DNA of 64,000 bases from Apostichopus japonicus (lineage: Eukaryota; Echinodermata; Holothuroidea; Aspidochirotida; Stichopodidae), in NCBI RefSeq assembly GCF_037975245.1, contig NC_092563.1:26132960-26196959 (forward strand), written 5' to 3'. Positions 49,601 through 54,500 of the stretch are shown in pieces (within the stretch, counting starts at the first letter, position 1; the number at the start of each line of letters is the position of its first letter). A program made the position numbers and the translations under genes. The notes under the pieces were generated by a model. It had not been told where the DNA came from, did not search any database, and saw only the letters and a list, made by a program, of their open reading frames with translations.

Positions 49601-50912
49601 TAAATTTCATGAGGCTCAAACTGTTGAAATGTTATTTCTGATGGAAAAGGCTGGAACAATGGTTCATCAATGTCGACAGCAGAAAACTGAAACGAAAAGT
49701 AATGAAAGTTAGACTTTCCTGGAAATTCACATAGCAAGAGCAAAATGAATAAATACAAAACAGGAACCATTATTAATGCATGCATGCAATTTTCATTGAA
49801 CTGTCATGTGTTTTATAATGGACCTAGTATTCAAATTTTATACACCTTTATTATAAGTAGAAAACATATGAAAAAATTATATCTTATGAATTACTCAGTA
49901 TAACATCATCACAACAAAACAACTGAAGTGTTCCTTGTTAAGAATTTTTCAATTAAATTATTCTGATAAACAACTTTATAAAAGGTTAGTCAGTGAAATG
50001 TCTAATATTTAATTGAGTTAAAAAAATCTCACATTATTCATTTGCAAATATTGACATCTGTCCTTCTTTTTCAGGTTTATGAAGTACTGTTCATATTTTT
50101 ATAAGATCGTAGCCAGTTGAGTGAAATATTTTCTCTTGCCCTACATAATACATACATTAAAAAATGGATGGTCTATACTTGTAATACACGCAAGAAGACA
50201 GGCTTTACCTTTTGGTGAGTATTGTCACCCATATCTAAGAGCTCAATGATGTGAGGAACCCTCATGTTGTGAGTATTGGCAAGCTTCTCTTCTGTTGTTT
50301 GAGCAACTTCCTTCATGTAGGCAGATGGTGTTAACTGAGAAGAAAGAGATTTTAGAATATATGCATAAGTCGATATACATATACTATACCATCTATGATG
50401 TGTATCATGGTAAATGTTTGACCTACAGATACTTCAGAAAAGTTCCAAATTTCCTCAAACTTTGCAAGAAAGGCAGCTATTCACCACAGCCTTCACTAAT
50501 TTAAAGTTGAGATAACTTTAGCTACTGTAAACCAATGAAACTATTCTAACTGAAGTTACTGCAATTTTCATAAGAATAAATATATTAGAAAAAGGATAAT
50601 TCCTTCACACCACCTGATTAAATTTTATGTTATACGCTTTATCAGCACAACCTGTATTCATGGCATACCATCTTCGCAATGATATTTCTATTACTACCAA
50701 CTTTGCAATTAAAATGAACATCCTTATAAATAACAAATATAGAATTAAAGCCACACATAGTGCATTATTTTACCTTCTCTTCTTCAACATATCCTCTTAG
50801 TAATTTTGGATTTCTGGGTGCCACCACCTTACTGTCATACTGCGGGGTTTCTCCACAATCTGTGGCTCTCTCTGCGGTCTTGTTTTCAAATCCGGTAGGC
50901 ATTTTTGGTTCA
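1970..50912 (-). CDS. HYDIN: HYDIN, axonemal central-pair ASH/MSP-repeat protein (57 coding exons; 3' part outside window)
   Basis: HYDIN is a very large protein of the C2b projection of the ciliary central pair; its loss in mammals causes stiff, poorly bending cilia, hydrocephalus and primary ciliary dyskinesia. Translating exon by exon gives about 3,395 residues with every splice phase consistent and no internal stop. The order of recognisable segments matches vertebrate HYDIN throughout: KVVAPRNPKL near the start, LFQPFPSEITF, LDPTLRDEMAILSRTF, a P-loop GAPLAGKT, EDEYDAL, and SFPKGADGGLDFGI near the window edge. The recurring pattern hydrophobic-Asp/Glu-Phe-Gly (LEFGPVQCG, VDFGCILND, LDFGYVVLG, INFGAVLVN) marks ASH/MSP beta-sandwich repeats. 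Exon coordinates are given in the block entries below. The gene continues leftward: exon 57 ends in phase 2 at a good donor and no further exon is visible in 1-1969. Identity is very secure; individual exon edges come from splice consensus plus reading frame. Confidence 0.97.
2267..2405. repeat. 28-base tandem repeat, 5 copies
   Basis: The unit is built on ATATATCTCTAGTTTCTTGA plus ACTATCAA. The copy nearest the left is cleanest and the right copies degrade. It lies 50-180 bases upstream of the exon 57 acceptor on the minus strand. Confidence 0.9.
3304..4014 (-). repeat. 103-base minisatellite copied from the HYDIN exon 55 / intron boundary
   Basis: On the minus strand the exon 55 end (ATCTCATACAG, exon edge at 4014) and its donor GTAAGATG are followed by seven more copies of the junction. 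Copy junctions are at 3911, 3808, 3705, 3603, 3510, 3410 and 3310 (spacing 93-103 bases). Each keeps a CAG/GTAAG, CAG/GTGAG or CAG/GTATG donor. Between junctions the unit is CCACACCA-rich on the plus strand. Reading through the real donor meets TAA at once. Confidence 0.88.
5123..5229. repeat. 12-base tandem repeat (TCATTGGTCATT)
   Basis: Nine or so copies of a TCATTGGTCA(T/C)T unit occupy intron 53, between exons 5503-5675 and 4703-4901. Confidence 0.85.
7280..7460 (-). mobile_element. LINE 3'-end fragment
   Basis: On the minus strand, codons for FKKALKTYL lie near 7365-7385, followed by a TAAAGCGCTATGATC tail. This is the same order as the end of the LINE at 33.0 kb (FKAHLKTHLF, then GCGCTATA). 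The upstream part (GGAATAGCCTACC) corresponds to its LWNxLP region. It is a 5'-truncated, decayed copy in HYDIN intron 51. Confidence 0.6.
8170..9388 (-). CDS. HYDIN: HYDIN exons 48-50: Pro-rich segment and Ser/Gly-rich spacer (residues 2766-2916)
   Basis: Exons are 9237-9388, 8644-8716 and 8170-8396. Exon 48 carries GLGPSGPPIPPDALFSVIPY and later HYTFVASSADDP, a conserved HYDIN signature. Exon 49 is a short linker of 24 codons. Exon 50 is a basic Ser/Gly/Lys spacer (SGSRKRSAKGNRGRKSS) with little conservation. The intron between exons 48 and 49 contains a 231-base duplication. Confidence 0.9.
8753..9213. repeat. 231-base direct tandem duplication
   Basis: 8753-8983 and 8984-9213 are close copies, from GTTTGACACATGAGTAACTA to ATACTGAGAGTA, with scattered substitutions and a few indels. 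The second copy ends 24 bases short of the exon 48 donor. It contains no coding sequence. Confidence 0.9.
9655..9698 (+). repeat. G-rich tract, possible G-quadruplex
   Basis: Seven runs of three or more G separated by single A or short spacers (GGGAGGGGGAGGGGGAGGGG) lie in HYDIN intron 47. The G strand is the template strand for HYDIN. Confidence 0.75.
9989..14017 (-). CDS. HYDIN: HYDIN exons 42-47: charged coiled-coil linker (residues 2435-2765)
   Basis: Exons are 13873-14017, 13147-13230, 12440-12703, 11731-11903, 10525-10688 and 9989-10150. Exon 42 has the conserved RLEEMSEDEYDALTDGEK. Exon 43 is almost entirely Glu/Lys/Arg/Leu and predicts coiled coil. Exon 44 is a Lys/Gly/Pro-rich spacer. 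Exon 45 has ELNNRFRSFEHCMKEIDRLL, exon 46 a KEKEKEKERERERLEKER run, and exon 47 DEVGIPHIIMDASEVEPEM. The order matches the Lys/Glu-rich middle of vertebrate HYDIN. Phases (2,2,2,1,0,0) all join correctly. Confidence 0.9.
10795..10980. repeat. 20-base AT-rich tandem repeat, about 9 copies
   Basis: The unit is AATAATTATTACTTCAATGT with one shortened copy near 10860. Copies are nearly identical, so expansion is recent. The array ends exactly where the SINE head begins. Confidence 0.9.
10981..11225 (+). mobile_element. tRNA-derived SINE
   Basis: The head has an A-box-like TTAGCTCAGTGGTTAACGC and a B box GGTTCGAGTC, with acceptor-like GGAGTG near the start and CACTCC after the B box. A body with a CGCAAGTTCCTGCTTGCAGG palindromic stretch follows, and the element ends in AAAATACATACACACATACA. 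The T-arm does not pair well, so it is not a working tRNA gene. Its left end abuts a 20-base tandem repeat with no spacer. Confidence 0.78.
14395..14635. repeat. CAC/CAT trinucleotide microsatellite
   Basis: About 240 bases of interspersed CAC, CAT and ATC triplets lie in intron 41. The His-rich, Thr/Ile-rich and Met/Val-rich open frames across it are compositional artefacts. Confidence 0.92.
14817..17955 (-). CDS. HYDIN: HYDIN exons 37-41: linker and adenylate-kinase-like P-loop domain (residues 2079-2435)
   Basis: Exons are 17788-17955, 17268-17429, 15970-16221, 15444-15745 and 14817-15000. Exon 37 is a charged linker. Exons 38-39 encode AIARHLGIDLSTEG and then VGIVVHGAPLAGKTSTAIGL. The P-loop GAPLAGKT (about residues 2184-2191) is intact and is interrupted by a phase-1 intron between Gly and the Lys-Thr pair. 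DSIILEAI follows in exon 39, ILAERLQ at the end of exon 40, and RGVVFDGLETLF plus KSLNNRKYIYFVTL in exon 41. This is the nucleotide-kinase-like module long noted inside HYDIN. Exons 39-40 contain a long low-complexity insert, so the fold is discontinuous. Whether it binds or turns over nucleotide is unknown. Confidence 0.94.
16369..16951. repeat. 30-base minisatellite, about 19 copies
   Basis: Units are built on AACACTGTATACGGTAACTA followed by CACATAAAGC, diverging toward the 16.7-16.9 kb end. The core TGTATACAGTA is nearly palindromic. It lies in intron 38, between the two halves of the P-loop. Open frames through it are repeat artefacts. Confidence 0.9.
18507..20176 (-). CDS. HYDIN: HYDIN exons 34-36: ASH repeat and start of the linker (residues 1884-2079)
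   Basis: Exons are 20030-20176, 18882-19121 and 18507-18705. Landmarks are LLPGQRVNVQVKFMPTEE, LLEFGPILPHSDGDEVDVIV, NPCSFPIEFYSLEFDKQYL and LRLMKGYDEQGTLLLPPR, all nearly identical in spacing to vertebrate HYDIN. Exon 36 then changes to a charged, probably helical stretch (EEQKRKLEEEEEEKAKLE followed by an alanine run), which leads into the adenylate-kinase-like domain. Confidence 0.95.
19888..19951 (+). repeat. G-rich tract, possible G-quadruplex
   Basis: About ten GGGG-type runs (GGGGAGGGGGAGGGGAGAGG and onward) lie in HYDIN intron 34, 80 bases from exon 34, again on the template strand. Confidence 0.75.
21089..21109 (-). CDS. HYDIN: HYDIN exon 33: 21-base microexon
   Basis: A seven-codon exon (EMEKLLK) lies between acceptor GTAG and donor GTAAAT, phase 0 on both sides. 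It sits between exon 32 (...KEKRL) and exon 34 (IDKHMPLHLRRKLR...), where vertebrate HYDIN has a short helical D-K-L-E-K-type segment, so it is expected by homology. Being so short it would be missed by most gene finders. Skipping it would keep the frame and remove seven residues. Confidence 0.78.
21613..26310 (-). CDS. HYDIN: HYDIN exons 27-32: ASH repeats (residues 1423-1876)
   Basis: Exons are 26101-26310, 24811-25032, 24070-24324, 23351-23556, 22239-22512 and 21613-21807. Landmarks are TVTFTFYGHTEIGSEAKALC, ITLTNTGKVGFDF, FLPGVPEKFHKSFE, ISISGEGVFPRISLDLPR, EVERLLIKEFAVE, YSLDFGYVVLGTVRTHIVRA and LLEFGPVQCGQCKVVTIQL. Only exons 30 and 31 are not phase-0 bounded at their shared junction. 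A 145-base tandem duplication sits immediately upstream of the exon 31 acceptor. Confidence 0.95.
22541..23052. repeat. 145-base tandem repeat, 3.5 copies
   Basis: Copies start at 22541, 22686, 22831 and 22976 (ATGCCAACCTTACAG), the last truncated after ATGCTTTAGGT. They differ by only a few bases. On the minus strand they lie immediately upstream of the exon 31 acceptor at 22512, so they duplicate the branch-point and pyrimidine-tract neighbourhood. Confidence 0.92.
25135..25507 (-). mobile_element. tRNA-derived SINE with LINE-like 3' tail
   Basis: Reading the minus strand from about 25507, the head resembles a tRNA with a good B box (GGTTCGAGCCC near 25437-25447). A body follows containing GTGTCCTTGGCAAGGCACTT and ACCCAAGTGTATAAATGGG. 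It ends GCGCTATATAAGAACTGAG and an ATT-rich tail at 25135-25170. The tail matches the 3' end of the LINE at 32.6 kb. It sits in HYDIN intron 27. It is a SINE rather than a tRNA gene, because the head is degenerate and fused to a long unrelated body. Confidence 0.82.
26675..28620 (-). CDS. HYDIN: HYDIN exons 24-26: acidic and Lys/Ser-rich linker (residues 1213-1422)
   Basis: Exons are 28469-28620, 27580-27888 and 26675-26842. Exon 24 is strongly acidic (EETEEQGDDEEIEEQ). Exon 25 is low complexity with a basic Ser/Lys cluster (KSKKSSKKSGRRSSGK) between acidic flanks. Exon 26 ends TEPTVVGIEE, just before the next ASH domain. This replaces the poorly conserved linker found at the same place in mammalian HYDIN. 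It looks disordered and I see no catalytic or binding motif. Frame and splice sites are clean, so the exons are real although the sequence is not conserved. Confidence 0.88.
29150..31745 (-). CDS. HYDIN: HYDIN exons 19-23: ASH repeats (residues 962-1213)
   Basis: Exons are 31633-31745, 31048-31198, 30407-30544, 29899-30027 and 29150-29372. Exon 19 opens with a proline-rich stretch (MPPPKPPPRPVF) and continues LEAGQSIDVVLEGES. Exon 20 has LCHAIIGRSSGKE, exon 22 LIQFDPAYQDDCHSR and SVKYKEHP, and exon 23 NIVDFGCILNDTEVTRY, all canonical HYDIN segments. Exon 23 ends in phase 1 (LFLDHG). Confidence 0.95.
32125..32215 (+). mobile_element. Reverse transcriptase fragment next to HYDIN exon 18
   Basis: The plus strand from about 32132 reads GVPQGSILGPRLFTIYINDI, a textbook reverse transcriptase motif B and following strand. 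It is on the strand opposite to both HYDIN and the full LINE, and differs from that LINE (GVPQGSGLGPILFTLY), so it comes from another element family. Little of the element survives. Its right end lies within about 40 bases of the exon 18 splice donor at 32254. Confidence 0.8.
32255..37954 (-). CDS. HYDIN: HYDIN exons 16-18, split by a LINE-bearing intron (residues 835-961)
   Basis: Exons are 37851-37954, 37224-37358 and 32255-32396. Landmarks are KSLWKVEPAEGVIPPE (exon 16), HAYGFGSTIVSNPPITPLI (exon 17) and FTLTNKGRRHQQLFW (exon 18). Exon 16 to 17 joins as DDNIR-FQDKL, so the AG/GT-bounded sequence between them (37700-37830) is not needed. Intron 17 is the longest in the gene (4.8 kb) and its length is almost entirely the LINE at 32.6-36.6 kb, on the same strand as the gene. 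Confidence 0.94.
33035..34819 (-). CDS. LINE reverse transcriptase region
   Basis: This 594-codon open stretch covers the reverse transcriptase palm and fingers and the C-terminal extension of the LINE. The catalytic FADD box is present, and the primer-grip and thumb side is represented by RNLGVQFD and MSSHVSKICQSASYSLYRI. The true protein begins upstream: the frame stays open from the TGA at 34961-34963 through AWLSSPLEINKQIF, so the Met at 34819 is only the first Met after the stop. No frameshift is seen to the end (stop at 33035-33037). Confidence 0.9.
   Translation of the reverse strand: MVDEITGDKKSTGAILPKHNDPQQMAQDFSDFFCGKIRKLRDTFHDVTKPSLSPCPPSHSFSNFKPITRDDATKCISAMNSKSSALDPMPTQLVKLCLPELVDDLVNIANTSFEAGTVPRRHKRALVRPLLKKPGLDPDVLSNYRPVSNLLFEHKFLENMCLNQTDEYFNQFSLYSKFQSAYRRNHSTETALLRVRNDILVSMDNHKECILVLLDLTAAFDTIDHDILLQCLEHRFGINGIALKWFDSYLRGRTQRVCIDNCYSDDEPLFCGVPQGSGLGPILFTLYTSPLEDIILANDIDFMLFADDTQLYFSCKNLSDWKFIPEKCIDDIREWMAANRLVLNDSKTEVIHFHSKFRKVQADISSFRVGVTHVKPISVVRNLGVQFDEFSSMSSHVSKICQSASYSLYRIGKIRKLLDRTSTERLIHAFVTSHLDYCNSLLYGIEQQQLARLQLIQNSAARMVTRSRRHEHITPILIDLHWLPVSARIEFKSLVITFNIINGTAPHYLGSLISRQALPEPMQIANRTRQRNRHSMEIRLEPGRFAQKSFGARSFAYFAPDLWNALPNDIRAAPSLNAFKAHLKTHLFRKYYSF
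34961..36454 (-). CDS. LINE apurinic-like endonuclease region
   Basis: This 497-codon open frame has a 5' portion rich in Arg/Lys (RFKNRRTKRGTKGVKRRR) and then the endonuclease. Conserved blocks include NARSINNK, the ET of FAVTETWI, the LGDFNIH block (Asp and Asn of the active site) and the SDH near the end (LPSDHSLI). SRQELIDLR upstream of the endonuclease is a familiar CR1/L2 family preamble. The frame ends in TGA after NNVRRLE and continues directly into the reverse transcriptase frame. Confidence 0.9.
   Translation of the reverse strand: MIGLFNASEMQSFSNFIKKVYFTLVIFLTFVYVSLDWPITMPNVKPNLHSYSRQELIDLRTIPRSIPLSPETIDRIITNGITATNRFKNRRTKRGTKGVKRRRIPVIITSPNYELSCGPGSNTDNLIAIDCTKAPKPIQTVVGNRDHTRSYQQQQNRGIENQNLLTVKRISSFHRNRKLSFSLWNARSINNKIAAVCSSIVENDTDIFAVTETWIGEHRQCAVSEFKASLSGYNVYQRPRANRKGGGVALVIRSYYKVKKMNSGLFKSFEHVDLTVTVNDVTTRIVLTYRPPPSRTNGCKTADFLVEFASFLEVLVIAPGRLIILGDFNIHVDNATNGDALKFHDLLCSMNLVPLVRGSTHASGHTLDLVITRSIESPICTISDVTNDNSLPSDHSLIKFITDISRPHATKTTRVIRNIRSIRSDQLVEAIKKYKPVDSDGEYGISVDTLSVNFGKKQSDVMDMLAPAKKKVIVNKARAPWYTDELRLLRNNVRRLE
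39068..43078 (-). CDS. HYDIN: HYDIN exons 11-15: ASH repeats (residues 578-834)
   Basis: Exons are 42864-43078, 42153-42253, 41475-41610, 39675-39839 and 39068-39220. Landmarks are PMTFKLRVPSDGHGK, SLVVDVEGVGEEIL, NHPYEQNAQIINDSDLPVKY, SIFGSIQPPL and GEGPVVHVDPVELDWGQTP. Exon 13 ends ATTCCTCAG followed by the donor GTAAGA. The intron behind it is almost filled by a donor-bearing minisatellite described separately. Confidence 0.95.
40150..41474 (-). repeat. About 57-base minisatellite of decoy splice donors after HYDIN exon 13
   Basis: About 24 diverged units run from the exon 13 donor (41474) to about 40150. On the minus strand a typical unit has CCTATACAG, then GGGCATCAAACTCAG, then GTAACA, and an AT-rich spacer with ACATATATATGTAA. 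Most units retain CAG/GTAA, like the true donor CTCAG/GTAAGA. The unit thus looks like an acceptor-like AG, a 15-base micro-exon and a donor. Confidence 0.85.
43508..48014 (-). CDS. HYDIN: HYDIN exons 6-10: early ASH repeats (residues 237-578)
   Basis: Exons are 47890-48014, 45982-46183, 45021-45147, 44320-44595 and 43508-43799. Landmarks in order are SVSPANAILSVGESM, GASVDLNVRLDKNSL, LDPTLRDEMAILSRTF, LEGELWPNS, LDMGHIFVGSSHSYE and GPTFHFDVPKLKFGTVSYG. The LDMG and LKFG motifs are the conserved A-strand signatures of ASH domains. Phases run 1, 2, 0, 0, 1 and each junction restores a sensible codon. Intron 6 (46184-47889, 1.7 kb) contains no recognisable gene or element. Confidence 0.95.
48520..50912 (-). 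CDS. HYDIN: HYDIN exons 1-5: N-terminus (residues 1-237)
   Basis: Exons are 50774-50912, 50209-50334, 49567-49686, 48984-49118 and 48520-48719. The ATG is at 50900-50902. It is preceded by only 10 exon bases and an acceptor (TACAG), so at least one upstream untranslated exon should exist. Landmarks are KVVAPRNPKLLRGY (exon 1), TTEEKLANT and IIELLDMGD (exon 2), FQPFPSEITFQQFEPHEIYE (exon 3) and FLPTAKQ (exon 4), which is the usual HYDIN N-terminus leading into the first ASH domain. Exons 1-4 end in phase 0; exon 5 ends in phase 2 and joins directly to exon 6 as PR-PFSVSP. Confidence 0.95.
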
Positions 50913-52073
50913 CTGTAGGTAAGAAGTAAAATGGAAATTGCAGGTTTGACCTTGTTTGTAGTAAATTCACGCTTAATGACTATGGATGAGTTAAAATCAG
51001 TGGTTACAATTTGACATTCAAACAGTGTGTATTAGTACAGATATGTAACACCGATGTGAAGTTAAGGAACATGCAATGTCAGCTAAACACCAACGGAGAC
51101 TTGTACAGGATACATCTACAACTTAAACCTAAGGCCTGTCTAGAGAGTCTACAACGAGAAAATAAATTTTGCCACAAAACAATATCACAACTCAATTCAG
51201 TTTTCACATTAGTTATAATGATAGTATACGAAAAATTAAAAAAAACTTTTTGGGGTGTGTGGGGGGAGGGATGAAGGGCAGTCATATATTTAGGGGGACC
51301 AAGTGTCTTGCATTAACACTAAATACTACTTAAGGTTTACTGGTAAACGGCCTATTCCAACAATAATAATGGGCTGAAGGTGATGGGACACACCATTATA
51401 CAATAGGGATTGCTAAAAGTTTTTTTTCAGAAAGAAACAACAAATACATGTCCCTTCATTATCTCTTTTCTGTAAACTAAAGATAAATACACTCCAAAAT
51501 ACATACAAAGTACAAAACACATAATCTAACTTGACTGGAGTCTAAACGCGGCAATCATTTTGTCACTAAATATTGGCACAGTTTGCAACATTTCATAAAT
51601 ACTTACTGATCACATACCATTAGAAAGAACAGTCTAAATAAATACAAAGTGTTTTATAATGGCAGTTTGTTTTATTACATGTTAAATTTCTAACCAATCA
51701 AAGCAGAAACTCTGAAATGGCACTGATTAAAGTTTGCTTTTTGTTCACTAGGCCTGTCATGCTACTGCAGGCATAGACTAAGCGTGGCCCCAGCCTAAAA
51801 TAGCTTGATAAGTAGGCCTATATAGCAACCTAAAGATTGATATTGCCAAAAGAATTCTGATGCTCAATGCCAATTGGAATTAATCCTGCAGCTACCCACA
51901 AATAAAGCAATGTTTCTGGTTTTTGTCTGAAAGTTATCATCTTGACACTAGTAATAAAATGATTTAAAACAAACTTAATTAAGATTAGAATGAAAGAATA
52001 GAATAAATATTCTTTAAAGGATTGCTATTATCAATATCTCTCAGACTTTGCTATGTTTTAATGTGGGCCTAAC

Positions 52074-52260
52074 TTTAGAATCCGTACCATATGAATGGGA
52101 AAGCTTACTTCGAATCGGCAGAAAAAGGTAAGGGGTTATGAAGTAGGGTTAGGGAGTAGGGTTAGGAATTAGGGTTGGAAGTAGGGAATAGGGTTAGGGA
52201 GTAGGGTTAGGAAGTAGGGAATAGGGTTAGGAAGTAGGGTCGGATGGTATGGATTCTAAA
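52074..52260. mobile_element. MITE-like element with TTAGGG-like core
   Basis: Terminal inverted repeats TTTAGAATCC(G/A)TACCAT lie at 52074-52090 and 52244-52260 (16 of 17 match). The interior is a degenerate array of GTAGGGTTAGG and GAATAGGGTTA units. It is non-coding, 187 bases long, and belongs to the cluster between HYDIN and BPHL. Confidence 0.65.
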
Positions 52261-52274
52261 TTAGTAGCATGTTG

Positions 52275-52824
52275 GGCTCATAATTGACGCACTTAAGGAT
52301 TGGATTGACGATGTCTGTCTACATAAAATCAAAATCACTCAACTGCATGCATTTTTCATATGTGTAGTTCCTCAAATGATCTCAAAAAATTTATTTTTCT
52401 GCGCCTACGCAACGTAAAATTGAGAAGAATTTGACCTCAAAATGTCTGCTGTGTCAAGTTCTTTCATACCCCTAAATTGACACATTCGTCGATAAGCTAA
52501 CTGTAGCGTAGGCATAAGTATACGTCCATTGACTTTGGATGCTGTTTGCTATCCTCTGAACCTCTAAGCTCAGACAGGTCAGGTCCCAGAGAGTAGTTGT
52601 ATCATATTGAAGTAATTTTGGTTATTTTTTGGGAGTAAGATTTCCAAATGTCAAAAAAATGTGTAAAACTGGGGTGTTAAAAGCTTAATATATACCACAA
52701 TTTGGTCAGCAAATAGCTGAAATGGATTCAAACTCATGAAAAAAAAGTTTAGGTGGCCTGCTGTATCGTTGCTAGTAATAATTGAAGGTGCGTCAATTAC
52801 GGGGGTGCGTCAATTATGAAGCCT
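52275..52824. mobile_element. MITE-like element, about 550 bases
   Basis: GGCTCATAATTGACGCAC near 52275-52292 is repeated in inverse near 52805-52824 (GGTGCGTCAATTATGAAGCC), apart from a one-base indel. A second direct copy of the right repeat core (GGTGCGTCAATTAC) lies at 52787-52800. No open frame resembling a transposase is visible, so it would be non-autonomous. Confidence 0.55.
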
Positions 52825-52836
52825 TTACTATACAAA

Positions 52837-53108
52837 GTGGCTATTCTTACGACTATTCGTAAGAATAATTTCCGATTACGCATGCGCAGTTGCTATTTTT
52901 ATGACAGGAGTACTATTTTTTACGACCAGGAGTAACAATAATTTCCGGTAAGGGTAAGTGTTAGGGTTAGGATTGGGGTTTAGGGTTAAAGTTAGGGTTA
53001 CCCCTACTACATGAGCAGTTGCTTTAGTTACTTTACTGCGCTTGAATTCGCCTTTGTCGTAAGAACAGTTTATAAATAATTGTTATGACTAGTCGTAAGA
53101 ATAGCCAC
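52837..53108. mobile_element. MITE-like element with 13-base flanking direct repeats
   Basis: Left end GTGGCTATTCTTACGACTA (52837-52855) is matched in inverse by the right end (53090-53108). The direct repeat GCCTTTACTATAC flanks it at 52821-52833 and 53110-53122, as expected for a target duplication, though 13 bases is long for cut-and-paste elements. The centre (52945-53000) has GTTAGGGTTAGG-like telomere-type repeats. Confidence 0.65.
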
Positions 53109-53953
53109 GGCCTTTACTATACCTTTAATGTGTGACAGGCTACACTGACATCTGGCTAGTTCTATCCTTAATTTACATTATTGCTCAATTGTTTGATCAA
53201 ATTCTGTCAGAATGTGATCGATTTATTACACCTGATTTAGCCTACATTAAAAAAAAAATTTATTTAGCTGTTGTCTATACCCTACAGAGTTTGTTCAAAA
53301 TTTCACAAGATGTTGTCATAGCCTAAGCCTTGGTATCATTTTGTTTGTTGGTAAAGATATGTATATTTCTTCCTGATTCACTGAGAATTTGACCAAGAAA
53401 AGATAGTGACTAATGGTGTTGTTGTGCTCTTGCGTTACCTATCTTGATACTGTACTGTTGAAGGCTTGGCCTACATTTTACTGGCTTGGGCAAGGCCCCT
53501 ATGTTATTTTATATTATTCAACCTGGCTGCTGGCTAATATGACAAATAAAGTCTTAGGCTAGACAGGTAAGTAGTATGAACTTATATCCTAAAAATCCTT
53601 CACTTTACGAGCAGATTCGAGGCCCATGCTAACATAAGTTTTTGCCAGGCTATGTCTTAGGTTTAATAAGTTTCAGAAGACCTCTAATTTGTCTCATTCG
53701 CAAAACTAGGCCTAACAGTTAACCTTGTAGGGTGTTCAGCAGCAAAGGGGTTGAGAACCTCCGTCTGCTTGTTTACCTTACTCTTCCTATGACTCTTCTT
53801 CAGTCGAGAACCATTAAGTGAAACAAGAAGTGGATATGTGACAATCAGAATTTAGTTTACATTTTGACTAAAATACTCATAATTTTGTTCTTTCTTCCGT
53901 TAGAACAGCTAAATTCCCTAATACGATACCATGTTCGATCTTGTTTTTTAACC

Positions 53954-53967
53954 GTTGCTATGGCTAG
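53954..53967 (-). promoter_or_regulatory. X-box-like (RFX) motif upstream of HYDIN
   Basis: On the minus strand CTAGCCATAGCAAC matches the palindromic RFX X-box GTTGCCATGGCAAC at 11 of 14 positions, with a perfect right half-site (AGCAAC). HYDIN is a motile-cilia gene and such genes are usually RFX/FOXJ1 driven. A forkhead core TGTTTAC lies at 53770-53776. Both are about 3 kb upstream of the ATG, so they matter only if the first untranslated exon starts near 53.7-53.9 kb. This is weak evidence. Confidence 0.25.
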
Positions 53968-54084
53968 GGATTGCAAATTACTCATTACCGAGCTGGATGG
54001 AACGCCCAGATTGCAAATAAGATTGCGTTCGTGGAATGATTTTCCCCTCCAGGAAATTGACACCGTGGCGTCGCCAAAACATAA

Positions 54085-54500
54085 ATGTTTGACATGAATG
54101 TCAAAATTGTGGGATAAAATGTTGAAATTTTAAGCCCGCTCGAAAATTGTAACATAAAGCGTCAAAATTGAATTAAAGGGCACCAACGATTTAAAGAAAA
54201 TTTCGACTTTGTAAAAAAATATAAATTTATTTCATTTTTTCTGTAATTATTCTCGAAAATTCAACCCTAGTACCTGTCCTATCTCAAAATTTAGTTTCAA
54301 TTGAAATCCGACTTCTGCATCTCTGATCAAACGTCCCACTATTTTGTCCCATAATATCGAACTTTTGCATAAACATAAACAGTCGAATTGTCAACGTTAT
54401 TTCCGAAAGATCAGAAAATTTCGACTTTGTGTTTCGCCTTTCATAAGTAATCGACAAAAATTAACACATAGGCCTAAACCTGTCGAAAATTCAAGTCGGC
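54085..54500. repeat. Degenerate AT-rich repeats with inverted ends
   Basis: Scattered copies of CGAAAATT and GTCAAAATTG-type units, with GTGGGATAAAATGTTGAA near the left and an approximate inverse (TTTTGTCCCATAATATCGAA) near 54340-54362. It may be an old MITE. The boundaries are not certain. Confidence 0.35.

Noticed and set aside
52130-52240. True telomere or chromosome end
   Set aside because: The TTAGGG-like units are degenerate, only about 110 bases long, and enclosed by inverted repeats of a small element.
51750-53700. Protein-coding gene in the HYDIN-BPHL intergenic region
   Set aside because: Open frames are short and without recognisable motifs; the interval is largely inverted-repeat elements and AT-rich sequence.
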